From positions 124,001 to 188,000 of the forward strand of contig NZ_LN776178.1 in NCBI RefSeq assembly GCF_000827595.2: a stretch of 64,000 bases of DNA. The letters run 5' to 3'. The stretch comes from Necropsobacter massiliensis. GTDB lineage: Bacteria; Pseudomonadota; Gammaproteobacteria; Enterobacterales; Pasteurellaceae. The notes under the pieces were generated by a model that saw only the letters and a program-made list of their open reading frames with translations, searched no databases and had not been told where the DNA came from. The position numbers and the translations under genes were made by a program. Below, piece after piece: positions 10,147-16,731 of the stretch. Numbering within the stretch: position 1 is the stretch's first letter; every line of letters starts with the position of its first letter.

Positions 10147-10908
10147 ATGGCAAATCGATATCATTCCGGGCTGGGTTTTTGCCTTTCTTTATTGTTCCAT
10201 GCCGCGTTAATTGGCGCCTTGTGGTATGCGGTGAAAAGTGATGACAGCGCGAACGGACATCAAGCTCAGCTGGTAGACACCAATATTTCCATGGAAATGA
10301 TTATGGGAATGGTGGAAGCGGAACCGGAGCCGGAACCTGCGCCGGTTGTCGAACCGGAACCTGTCGCAAAAGAGATTGTCGCCGATCCGACACTGAAACC
10401 GGAACCGCCGAAACCGGAAAAACCGAAAGAGCCGGAAAAGAAAAAGGAAAAACCGAAACAAAAGCCGAAAGAGAAACCGAAACACAAACCGAAAGAACCA
10501 CTTCGACAGGATTTGCCGCGAGGTGATCGCACGGTAAATTCCGAGGCGAAAGCCAATTCGGTAGCAACTGGACCGGGCGCGGTGACAACCAATAACCCGA
10601 ATTTAGTCGGCAGTGGAACCAGTGCCGATGAGTTAAGCGCTTACCGCACAGCGTTACGACGCGAAATCGAGCGGCACAAACGTTATCCACAACGGGCGAA
10701 AATGATGCGTAAACAAGGTATTGTTACGGTGCAGTTTAGTATTGGTGCGGACGGCTCACTGACTAACGTGGGCGTAACTAAAACCTCCGGCGCCGACGAT
10801 CTGGATAAAGCCGCAATGGCGGCGGTACAAAGCGCCCGCTCAATCGGCCCACGTCCTGCCGGAATGGGGACATCACTGTCGGTGCCGATTAGTTTTAAGC
10901 TGCAATAA
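10147..10908 (+). CDS. tonB: TonB energy transducer
   Basis: Periplasm-spanning protein that passes ExbBD energy to outer-membrane receptors. It has 253 residues: an N-terminal anchor helix (about 10-28), a Glu-Pro/Lys-Pro linker at about 56-120, and a C-terminal TonB domain with RYPQRAKMMRKQGIVTVQF and a final SVPISFKLQ. It directly follows the exbD stop. The charged Pro-rich linker is long, as in other Pasteurellaceae. Confidence 0.96.
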   Translation: MANRYHSGLGFCLSLLFHAALIGALWYAVKSDDSANGHQAQLVDTNISMEMIMGMVEAEPEPEPAPVVEPEPVAKEIVADPTLKPEPPKPEKPKEPEKKKEKPKQKPKEKPKHKPKEPLRQDLPRGDRTVNSEAKANSVATGPGAVTTNNPNLVGSGTSADELSAYRTALRREIERHKRYPQRAKMMRKQGIVTVQFSIGADGSLTNVGVTKTSGADDLDKAAMAAVQSARSIGPRPAGMGTSLSVPISFKLQ

Positions 10909-10923
10909 TTCAGCGTATTAACG

Positions 10924-10970
10924 AAAAGTGCGGTCGATTTTTAAACTGTTTTTAATCCGACCGCACTTTT
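10924..10970. terminator. Uptake-signal pair after tonB
   Basis: AAAAGTGCGGTCG (10924-10936) and its reverse complement (10958-10970) form a 13-bp stem with flanking A and T runs, usable as a terminator on either strand. Confidence 0.8.
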
Positions 10971-11048
10971 GTCTGTACGATAATCACAATCAAATTAAAA
11001 GAACAACCAGTTGATTTTATTTAATATCTCATGCGGTATATTTTAATT

Positions 11049-11071
11049 GTGTTACTAAACGTGTTACCAAA
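11049..11071. repeat. Left 23-bp direct repeat, candidate att site
   Basis: Identical to 18520-18542. It contains two TGTTAC words 12 bp apart. It lies 150 bp beyond the capsid gene, at the outer end of the satellite. It could be the att core or an integrase arm site. Confidence 0.65.
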
Positions 11072-11124
11072 TAAAAAAGTCATCAATAATTATTTAGTTA
11101 TTCCGCCAAATTCAACATAATTTA

Positions 11125-11176
11125 GCATAATCCCGCCTTATTTTTTCTTCCTGCCACAAGGAGGGCGGGATTATGC
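11125..11176. terminator. 13-bp inverted repeat after the capsid gene
   Basis: Perfect 13-bp arms (GCATAATCCCGCC at 11125-11137 and its complement at 11164-11176) around a 26-nt loop, 45 bp past the capsid gene stop. It has no clear T run; it may end transcription or protect the 3' end. Confidence 0.5.
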
Positions 11177-11220
11177 CAAAAAATGAAAAATCGCTTTTTC
11201 TTGGGCTATTGTGTCGGTTT

Positions 11221-12144
11221 TTATGGCGTTACGCAACCCTTGATTAGGTAACCTGCGGATTTTCCCACTAAGTGCGGTTTGTGAATGTCAGTGCAACGCA
11301 CAATCTGAACTTTCCCGCCTTTTTCTTGGTAAGTATCAACAAATAGTCCGCCTTTTCTGCGCACGGTGTAACCATAAGACGGATCAAAGATATTGCCCGC
11401 CTTTTCTTTACTCTTCGGTGAGACGTAAGCCAAAATAATGCAATCTGTCCAAATTGGTTTTAAGTTGCCTTCTACTTCTTGCTGTGCGGCACCAATTTTC
11501 ACCACATCAACGCCAATTAGCTCGGCAAACACGGCGGAGGTAAGAATGCCCGTGCGGGTATATTTAATACGCTCTAAAAGCGTTTCGTTTTGCTTTAATA
11601 CCGCCCAAACATCAGAAGAAATAACGCAAACATTCGGCTTGCGCCCAATCGTTGAATAAACCGCGTTTAAACCGTCATCAATCAACTGTAACGGGTTGCT
11701 TTTAGCATTCGTCAATTTAGACGTGCCAGAAAGGGTGATTTTGTTATGTTGGCTGTAATTGCTTTCATCTTGTGCGATTTTAGCCGTTTCAACTTCACGC
11801 CCGAGCGCGATAATATCTTGCACTACGCCTAGCGCGTATTTTTTCAGTGGATAGCTTGCATCGTTGTCTTCACGGTAGTCGATTGGGTATTCGATATCGT
11901 GTTCTTCAAGCTCTACATTAATTTGCGTTACGTCTTCCGGTGTTAATCGGTTACTTTCGCCTAAAACTTGGCGCACTGTGGATTGTTGGCGGAATGCTAA
12001 ACGCCCAAATTGTGGAATTTTTCCCGCTTCTTTCTCAATTTCCACCACAGGAAAAAGGCTTTCGCATACTAATTCTGCATTGTGATAGCCTTGTGCAAGT
12101 TCGGTTAAGATCGGGTCTTGGATTCGTTGTGCTGATAAGCTCAT
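11221..12144 (-). CDS. Probable phage major capsid protein
   Basis: A 307-residue protein that resembles major capsid (coat) proteins of Mu-like and related tailed phages annotated in Pasteurellaceae. The visible support is modest: a conserved ELVCESLFPVVEI opening, the middle block PNVCVISSDVWAVLKQNE and a C-terminal SYGYTVRRKGG strand, together with its position right after a protease/scaffold-like gene. It has an AGGAGC site 7 bp before the ATG at 12144. An uptake signal core lies inside the gene near 11270. A structure prediction showing the HK97 fold would settle it. Confidence 0.75.
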   Translation of the reverse strand: MSLSAQRIQDPILTELAQGYHNAELVCESLFPVVEIEKEAGKIPQFGRLAFRQQSTVRQVLGESNRLTPEDVTQINVELEEHDIEYPIDYREDNDASYPLKKYALGVVQDIIALGREVETAKIAQDESNYSQHNKITLSGTSKLTNAKSNPLQLIDDGLNAVYSTIGRKPNVCVISSDVWAVLKQNETLLERIKYTRTGILTSAVFAELIGVDVVKIGAAQQEVEGNLKPIWTDCIILAYVSPKSKEKAGNIFDPSYGYTVRRKGGLFVDTYQEKGGKVQIVRCTDIHKPHLVGKSAGYLIKGCVTP

Positions 12145-12153
12145 TTGTAGCTC

Positions 12154-13026
12154 CTATTTTGATTTGTGAATAAGGTTGAATGCCGTGCTGTAATCCACGT
12201 TATGTTGTTTCATGCAATGGCGGATTTGTTGGTCTAGCTCTATGACCGTTGCTGGAGTATTTTCAGCATACTCTACTACGTCGGAAGATTGACCGCTTAC
12301 GGCGCGTTCTTTTGTGGCAAACTCCCCAAAACTCACTACTTTCGGTTGAAGGGCTAAAAACTCGCGCACTTTCTGCGCCATGCTTTCGCCTTCGTTGAAA
12401 TTAATAATGCCCGCTTGGTCGCATTCTTCAGCATAATTCAAAATCTCTAGGGCTTTTGCTTTCGCGATTGGCGCAAGTCTGCCAACGGATACTAGTCCTT
12501 CTGCAAACTCAAGATTTTTACGCGTGCGTTCTTCTGCCTTTAATTGCTCGTTTTCAGCGCGTAACGCATTAATCTCCGCGTTATCTTCCATTTCTATGGA
12601 AAAATTCACCACGCCTTTTTCATCTTCCGAAAATTCGGGATTGCGTAAGCCTTTAACTGCGGGTGGTATTGCCCCCAAAAATCCAACATGGCGCAAATAT
12701 AAGAAACCCGGCTTAGGATTGTGCGGACTGTCAGCAAGGTAAAAAGACGCGGAAACTTTCTTAAACCGCCCGGTATCCACCATTTCCGCAAAATTTGGGT
12801 CAACCTGAGCTAATTCAGCTTTTAAAATGTCGCCGGTGGTGGTTAAACGTTTTACCCACGCGTAAGCGGGCGCGTTGTGTTGCGGGTGCCCAATTACCGC
12901 TGGGGCTTCGTGTAAATTAGGGTCATAAGCATTAACCGCTTGCAACAAGTCGCTGGGCTTGATTTCTATCATCTGCCCGTTTGCGTCCGGTCGCTTCCCG
13001 GCGCGGAATATTTCAATTTGATTCAT
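12154..13026 (-). CDS. Probable capsid maturation protease/scaffold (Mu gpI-like)
   Basis: A 290-residue protein. The N-terminal half resembles the Mu I protease region (GHPQHNAPAYAWVKRL, KVSASFYL, FLGAIPPAVKGL), with a His and Ser in the blocks usually holding catalytic residues. From about residue 145 it becomes a charged, Glu-rich, probably coiled-coil region as in scaffolds, ending in a basic tail. The ATG at 13026 has a GGAGG site 6 bases upstream and overlaps the end of the mor gene by 14 bp. In phages this protein assembles the shell and is cut during maturation; here it directly precedes the capsid gene. Confidence 0.72.
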   Translation of the reverse strand: MNQIEIFRAGKRPDANGQMIEIKPSDLLQAVNAYDPNLHEAPAVIGHPQHNAPAYAWVKRLTTTGDILKAELAQVDPNFAEMVDTGRFKKVSASFYLADSPHNPKPGFLYLRHVGFLGAIPPAVKGLRNPEFSEDEKGVVNFSIEMEDNAEINALRAENEQLKAEERTRKNLEFAEGLVSVGRLAPIAKAKALEILNYAEECDQAGIINFNEGESMAQKVREFLALQPKVVSFGEFATKERAVSGQSSDVVEYAENTPATVIELDQQIRHCMKQHNVDYSTAFNLIHKSK

Positions 13027-13321
13027 TTTTTTCCTCCAAAATCATGTAAATCCATTGCACGCTTACGCCATATTTTCTTGAAAGTTCATAGTGGTTATCG
13101 CCTGTAAATTCCTTTCTAATTAGTGAATTTCTGGCGTTAACTTTGCTTGTAAAGCCTTTCGGAATATAAACTAATAAGCCCCCGAAAGCTTCCTGCATAA
13201 GTTCAATAATTCGAACTCTTAATTGCTCATTGTCCAAATTTTCAGAAAGTGCGGTGAGAATTGCGCCGTCTAGTCCTTCAATAAAATCATTCCAAATGCG
13301 CTCTCTTCTTGGTGTTTTCAT
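13013..13321 (-). CDS. Mor-family transcription activator
   Basis: A 102-residue protein with the Mor/C signature of phage Mu: an N-terminal dimerisation part, the beta motif GGLLVYIPKG at about 47-56 and a C-terminal helix-turn-helix (HYELSRKYGVSVQWIYMIL). In Mu, Mor switches on middle transcription. Here it is first in a three-gene operon with the protease and capsid genes and has a strong AAAGGAGG site. It likely activates that operon or helper late promoters, as Delta does for P4. A 15-bp palindrome lies 44 bp upstream. It contains an uptake signal core near 13249. Confidence 0.85.
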   Translation of the reverse strand: MKTPRRERIWNDFIEGLDGAILTALSENLDNEQLRVRIIELMQEAFGGLLVYIPKGFTSKVNARNSLIRKEFTGDNHYELSRKYGVSVQWIYMILEEKNESN

Positions 13322-13364
13322 TTTTCCTCCTTTGGTTGTTGTGGGAGAATTTTAAGGAAATTGA

Positions 13365-13379
13365 AATAAGAATCTTATT
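13365..13379. promoter_or_regulatory. Palindrome upstream of mor
   Basis: AATAAGA-A-TCTTATT, a 7-1-7 perfect dyad in the promoter region of the mor-protease-capsid operon. Candidate operator for Mor or a satellite repressor. Confidence 0.45.
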
Positions 13380-13440
13380 AAAGGAGTTTAAAGATAAATA
13401 AAGAAAAAAGTGTGACGTAAAAAAAGAAAAAAACTTTTGA

Positions 13441-13494
13441 AAAATTTTTCCACTTTTCCACTTAAACGCGCTCAAGCCTTGTGGCGTAAGGCTT
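13441..13494. repeat. Second iteron locus with hairpin (crr-like)
   Basis: CCACTT at 13450-13455 and CCACTTAA at 13458-13465, matching in reverse complement the 17154-17170 end of the main iteron array. Next to it is a 7-bp hairpin, AAGCCTT / AAGGCTT (13474-13494). In P4, replication needs ori plus a distant crr with the same iterons; this locus could be the equivalent. Confidence 0.45.
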
Positions 13495-13566
13495 TAGATT
13501 CAGTGATGCAAATCACTCAAGTGACTTTTTAAAGTGAAAACAGATAAAAAAGACAAATTTTAGGCG

Positions 13567-13590
13567 AAAAAAAGGCGACAAAGTCGCCTT
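13567..13590 (-). terminator. Terminator of the tRNA-sized RNA
   Basis: On the minus strand: AAGGCGAC, 3-nt loop, GTCGCCTT, then a run of T. A strong intrinsic terminator that ends the RNA at 13607-13680 and transcription from the helicase gene. Confidence 0.9.
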
Positions 13591-13606
13591 GTTGTGCCTA
13601 ATTAGG

Positions 13607-13680
13607 TGCGGTGGTTTGCCTGATTCGAACAGGATAATACGGGCGGAACCGCAACCTTTCCAGTAGGAAACCCCACCGCA
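13607..13680 (-). ncRNA. tRNA-sized structured RNA (cloverleaf-like)
   Basis: A 74-nt RNA on the minus strand starting 13 nt after the helicase stop. An 8-bp perfect closing stem TGCGGTGG / CCACCGCA encloses a 5-bp hairpin (TTTCC-TACT-GGAAA), a weak middle arm and a hairpin with a T-loop-like sequence (CCTG-TTCGAAT-CAGG). The 3' end continues as CCT where a tRNA has CCA. There is no proper anticodon arm and the T-arm is not stacked on the acceptor, so it is not a normal tRNA. It resembles the RNase P-processed C4/CI antisense RNAs of P1 and P4 or a tRNA mimic. Confidence 0.6.
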
Positions 13681-13693
13681 ATAATATTTTACT

Positions 13694-15514
13694 CTATCCC
13701 TCCCATTGTCGTATAGATAAGCTACGATTTTTCCAAAATGCATTGGTTGTTGGGTTGCCGTTATAGTCTTTAATCTCAAATCTTATTTTTTCGCCACTCT
13801 CCTTGAATATATCAATAATTGCATAATTAAAGGAACGGCGGTTTATTGGGTTTATCCCATTGCATTCGCAATAAAATAAATAAGCTGAATAAAGGCTGTC
13901 GGGTTTGTCTTGTTTTCCATGCGGAAAAAATCCGCCTCGCGCGTTGCCTGGTCTTAGTGCTTGCTCATTTCGTTTTTCCCTTAATTCAAAATTTCCCGCA
14001 AAATCAATTAAATGATTAGATTCGCGTTTTATTTCTTTCCCTTCATCTAATTCGCGGTAGTCTTCTAAAATTTGGCGGGCAGTATCCGAATTCGGATACA
14101 GTGCCAATAGTTTATTCACAATGCCGTAAACTTCCGCTTGCACTTTTTCCGTAAAATGCACGTCTTTTTTCTCTTTCGGAATCTCCCGCTCAAACGGGAT
14201 AATAATCCGTCTGCGCAATATTCCGCCGTTACGGTCAGTAAATTCTAGCGGGTTGTTTGTCACAAGCATAAACACTGGGCTAAGTTTTGTTGAAAATGAT
14301 CCAACATAAAGCATTCTTACGCCTACATTGTCGCCCCCGGTAATCGCTTTCAATTCGTCCGCACTTCCGGTGTAAGGTTTCTGATCCGGTGATATGGCTA
14401 GGCTTTTACCGATAAGCATTGCCCGCTTTTCGTCTTTTTCTAATTCTTGTAGGCTGATGTAAGCCGTATTGATTTCGCCGTTGATAATGGACGCAATGCG
14501 CGAAAATACGGATTTTCCCGCGCCCGCCGCGCCGGTTGCTTCTAAAAATAGTCCCCATTCGTTGCGATTGGTGAGTACCATATAAAGCCCCGCTAAGATT
14601 GCATTGCGCTTGTTGTCGTTGTCATTACATACAAAATCAAGCCAGTCATCAAAATGTGGTGTGTTTTTGCTTTGAATATTGCACTCAAATTTTTCTGCCG
14701 AGCGCAAATAATGGTCAATTTTGTGCGGCATAAACTCGCCCGTTTTCTTATTTAATACGCCATTCTGAAAGCCGATAAAATCGGGGCTTGGTGTGGGTAT
14801 TCTTTCCGCTTCAATCGCAATTAAATCCGCGATAGATTTTAAGCTGTTGGCGGTGTACTTGTTATAGCCGTGCGCCCTGTAAAACTCCCGCACTTTTCGT
14901 TGAAGTTCCATACTTGGCAATTTTTCCCAGTATAGCCCGTTATATTCAAAGGATTCACCTGAATTGCCGTCCGTTCTTAGCGGGTTGGCATTCCAGTTCA
15001 AAAAGGCTTCGGCGATTTCCGGCTGTGTCGGTTTTTCGCTTTCAAAATCCAATAATGGCGCATTCGGGGTTAAGGTTTCCGCCAACATCTCCGCCACGCT
15101 TTCCGCGCCTTGCGCCCGTGTGCGTTTTAGCCAGTCCGATAAATCTCCGTCTTCTTGTAAGTGCCCTAAACTATCGCACAAGGTCAAGGTTTGAACGTTC
15201 GTATTCTTTGCCAAGTTCGCCACCACCGCCGGCAATTCCTCGGAATGCGAAAATTTTCCGAATTGGCAAAGGCGCACAAAAGTGCGGTCGTTTTCGGCAA
15301 GGTTTAAGGCGTTGATTTCCTCTAACTGGCTTGAGCCAAGAATCACGGGCTTTTGTTTCGGGTCGGTCTCAATCGCTTGCGCTAATAAGCTCCATTCTAT
15401 CCCGTTGCCTTTATCCCATGCCTGCCACGCTTTGGAACCGACTAAAATAATCAATTCCGCCCCGTCCTGCGCTTGGTCGGCTAAATGCGGGGCGTTTTTA
15501 AGTTTAGTTTTCAT
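13694..15514 (-). CDS. D5/P4-alpha type replication helicase
   Basis: Superfamily 3 helicase of phage/plasmid replication proteins. From the ATG at 15514 it has 606 residues. Walker A (GAAGAGKS) is at about 328-335, followed by the B/C region (KSLAISPDQKPYTGSADELKAITGGD) and VFMLVTNNPLEF with arginines GGILRRRIIIPF. P4 alpha is larger and has an N-terminal primase with zinc site; no cysteine cluster is seen here, so primase activity is doubtful. ATG 15514 is chosen because an AAGGTGG site is six bases upstream; a GTG three codons earlier is possible. The gene overlaps the 106-residue ORF by 11 bp. Confidence 0.88.
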   Translation of the reverse strand: MKTKLKNAPHLADQAQDGAELIILVGSKAWQAWDKGNGIEWSLLAQAIETDPKQKPVILGSSQLEEINALNLAENDRTFVRLCQFGKFSHSEELPAVVANLAKNTNVQTLTLCDSLGHLQEDGDLSDWLKRTRAQGAESVAEMLAETLTPNAPLLDFESEKPTQPEIAEAFLNWNANPLRTDGNSGESFEYNGLYWEKLPSMELQRKVREFYRAHGYNKYTANSLKSIADLIAIEAERIPTPSPDFIGFQNGVLNKKTGEFMPHKIDHYLRSAEKFECNIQSKNTPHFDDWLDFVCNDNDNKRNAILAGLYMVLTNRNEWGLFLEATGAAGAGKSVFSRIASIINGEINTAYISLQELEKDEKRAMLIGKSLAISPDQKPYTGSADELKAITGGDNVGVRMLYVGSFSTKLSPVFMLVTNNPLEFTDRNGGILRRRIIIPFEREIPKEKKDVHFTEKVQAEVYGIVNKLLALYPNSDTARQILEDYRELDEGKEIKRESNHLIDFAGNFELREKRNEQALRPGNARGGFFPHGKQDKPDSLYSAYLFYCECNGINPINRRSFNYAIIDIFKESGEKIRFEIKDYNGNPTTNAFWKNRSLSIRQWEG

Positions 15515-15824
15515 TGTTGCCACCTTGAGTTAAGCGATCCAATGCCATGCTTGTGTATTCGTGCCCATATTGCGCAAGGCTTAAATCATTAGCTAGGCTT
15601 CTGAGTACCATGCCAATCCCCATGACTACGGGCGCATCTATCTTAGATAACGTACTATCTTTATCTACGCCATAATCAAAAACTAAATCGGCGTAAATAG
15701 CCAAGGCTTCCGCCGTTCTTTCTTCGCTGTCTTTAAACGTTTGATAATATTCATTGAGTTTTTTAGGGTCGTTTGTGTTTTGGTCTAAATGTTCGCACAG
15801 GGCATTTTGAAGAATATTATGCAT
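15504..15824 (-). CDS. 106-residue satellite protein, unknown function
   Basis: An acidic 106-residue protein, mostly helical, with no family I recognise and no metal or nucleotide motif. It sits between the Icd-like gene (8-bp overlap) and the helicase (11-bp overlap), so all three are translated as a coupled unit. In P4 the matching position holds small ORFs before alpha; homology to them is not claimed. Confidence 0.75.
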   Translation of the reverse strand: MHNILQNALCEHLDQNTNDPKKLNEYYQTFKDSEERTAEALAIYADLVFDYGVDKDSTLSKIDAPVVMGIGMVLRSLANDLSLAQYGHEYTSMALDRLTQGGNNEN

Positions 15825-16014
15825 AAATTCTCCCCGTTAAAGCGCGGTCAAAATTGGAAAGGTTTTTCAGGTTAATTCTGCCGGCAAGGACTAAAACAAA
15901 TTCACGGGCTAAAATAGCGCGGGCTTGTAGTTCGCTTTCGGCTTGAATGCGGATTTTTTGAATACGGTTTGTAAGGTCGGTTCGGCGTATGCCGGCAAAA
16001 ATGAATTGATACAT
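15817..16014 (-). CDS. Icd-like host cell-division inhibitor, small
   Basis: A 65-residue basic protein. The stretch FAGIRRTDLTNRIQKIRIQA and the following ESELQARAILAREFVLVLAGR match the Icd/Kil-like proteins of P4-type elements, which block cell division when overproduced. I place the start at ATG 16014, with a TGGAG site ten bases upstream. The frame stays open upstream to an ATG at 16449 that overlaps the alpA stop (210 residues), but that stretch holds the immunity RNA, its targets and a terminator, so it is more likely a regulatory leader. Confidence 0.72.
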   Translation of the reverse strand: MYQFIFAGIRRTDLTNRIQKIRIQAESELQARAILAREFVLVLAGRINLKNLSNFDRALTGRIYA

Positions 16015-16045
16015 TTGCGTAACTCCACTGAAAAATTGATTGGAA

Positions 16046-16079
16046 GTTACCGCTAAAGTTCTCAGGCTTGGGCGGTAAC
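16046..16079 (-). promoter_or_regulatory. Hairpin presenting target copy C
   Basis: GTTACCGC (16046-16053) and GCGGTAAC (16072-16079) form an 8-bp stem. The 18-nt loop shows the 12-nt word AGTTCTCAGGCT (plus strand, 16057-16068), repeated exactly at 16245-16256. One stem arm is shared with the closing stem of the RNA at 16074-16150, so the two folds exclude each other. Confidence 0.65.
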
Positions 16080-16150
16080 GTGTAACGGGCTGAGAAACTG
16101 TCATCAGTGGAAAACAGCAAAGGGCGAAACCTTTCCCGCTACACGCTACC
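16074..16150 (-). ncRNA. C4/CI-like antisense immunity RNA
   Basis: A 77-nt RNA fold on the minus strand. Its ends pair over 16 bp (GGTAGCGTGTAGCGGG with CCCGTTACACGTTACC) with only two G-U wobbles. Inside is a hairpin AAAGG-TTTCGC-CCTTT and, on the 3' side, AGTTTCTCAGCCC (16087-16099), which is near-complementary to the 12-nt targets A and C: seven contiguous pairs (CTGAGAA) plus flanking pairs across a one-base bulge. Size, long closing stem and target layout match P4 CI and P1 C4, which are released by RNase P and act by premature termination of their own leader. Confidence 0.75.
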
Positions 16151-16198
16151 ATAGACGGACGCGCTAGGCGTTCTTGGGGTGCGTGTGCGCTACGCATA

Positions 16199-16221
16199 AA
16201 AAAACACGCAATAGGCGTGTT
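16199..16221 (-). terminator. Intrinsic terminator in the immunity leader
   Basis: On the minus strand: AACACGC, CTATT loop, GCGTGTT followed by more T. It lies between target A and the antisense RNA, where P4-type immunity ends the transcript early. Confidence 0.82.
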
Positions 16222-16244
16222 CTGCGCCACTGATAAATGATTCG

Positions 16245-16256
16245 AGTTCTCAGGCT
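16245..16256 (-). promoter_or_regulatory. Target copy A of the immunity system
   Basis: The same 12-nt word as 16057-16068, here upstream of the terminator on the transcript. Flanks are also shared (a CCGCC stretch before it on the minus strand). This is the seqA position of P4. Confidence 0.65.
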
Positions 16257-16445
16257 CGGCGGTTGATTTTGCAACCACGGCAAAATAATGCCAAAAGCCA
16301 CCGCACTTTGTAAAGTGTTTTTTGGCAAATTGGCAAAATATTTTGCTAAAATGTGAATTAGTCATTGTTTTGCTCGCTTGGCTAAATGATGATAAGGGGC
16401 TTTTTGGTGTTGGCGCACTGAAAAGCCCTGCCTGTTTCTGTGTCC

Positions 16446-16637
16446 TCATTGGTTGATACTCGCTAAATAACGTTGAATTTCCGTCGCTTTATAAAGCGTA
16501 GTCGCGCCAAATTTGGTTTTCTTGATTTTCCCTTCTCTCGCCAAACGGTCTAACTTGCTCCGGGATACGCCAAAAAGCTCGCCCATTTCGCGCACGGTGT
16601 AGTGTTTGTCATTGATTGGGTTTTGTTGTTCGTTCAT
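16446..16637 (-). CDS. AlpA-family excisionase/regulator
   Basis: A 63-residue helix-turn-helix protein: YTVREMGELFGVSRSKLDRL followed by the wing KIKKTKFG and a short helix ATEIQRYLAS. AlpA/Vis-type proteins of P4-like elements repress or activate the integrase and help excision. It is divergent in function but co-directional with the integrase, separated from it by the repeat-rich 16638-17261 region, and its stop overlaps an ATG at 16449 of the leader. Confidence 0.86.
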   Translation of the reverse strand: MNEQQNPINDKHYTVREMGELFGVSRSKLDRLAREGKIKKTKFGATTLYKATEIQRYLASINQ

Positions 16638-16731
16638 ATTAAATCGCTCCGCTTAGATTAAATTGATTTATCATGCGTTATTTAGCGTAAATTGTTGCAA
16701 ACGTGCTGTCAATAGCGCCGAAAAGCGCCAA

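Noticed and set aside
10266-10690. Antisense Phe/Gly/Ser-rich proteins opposite tonB
   Set aside because: They are the reverse reading of the Pro-Glu-Lys linker repeats.
13607-13680. An ordinary tRNA gene
   Set aside because: The acceptor-like stem and T-loop-like hairpin are there, but there is no anticodon arm, the T-arm is four bases away from the acceptor stem, and the 3' end is CCT.
16015-16449. N-terminal two-thirds of a 210-residue Icd-like protein
   Set aside because: It covers the antisense RNA, both target copies and an intrinsic terminator, and an inner ATG with a good ribosome site starts the recognisable domain. Not fully excluded, since the ATG overlaps the alpA stop.
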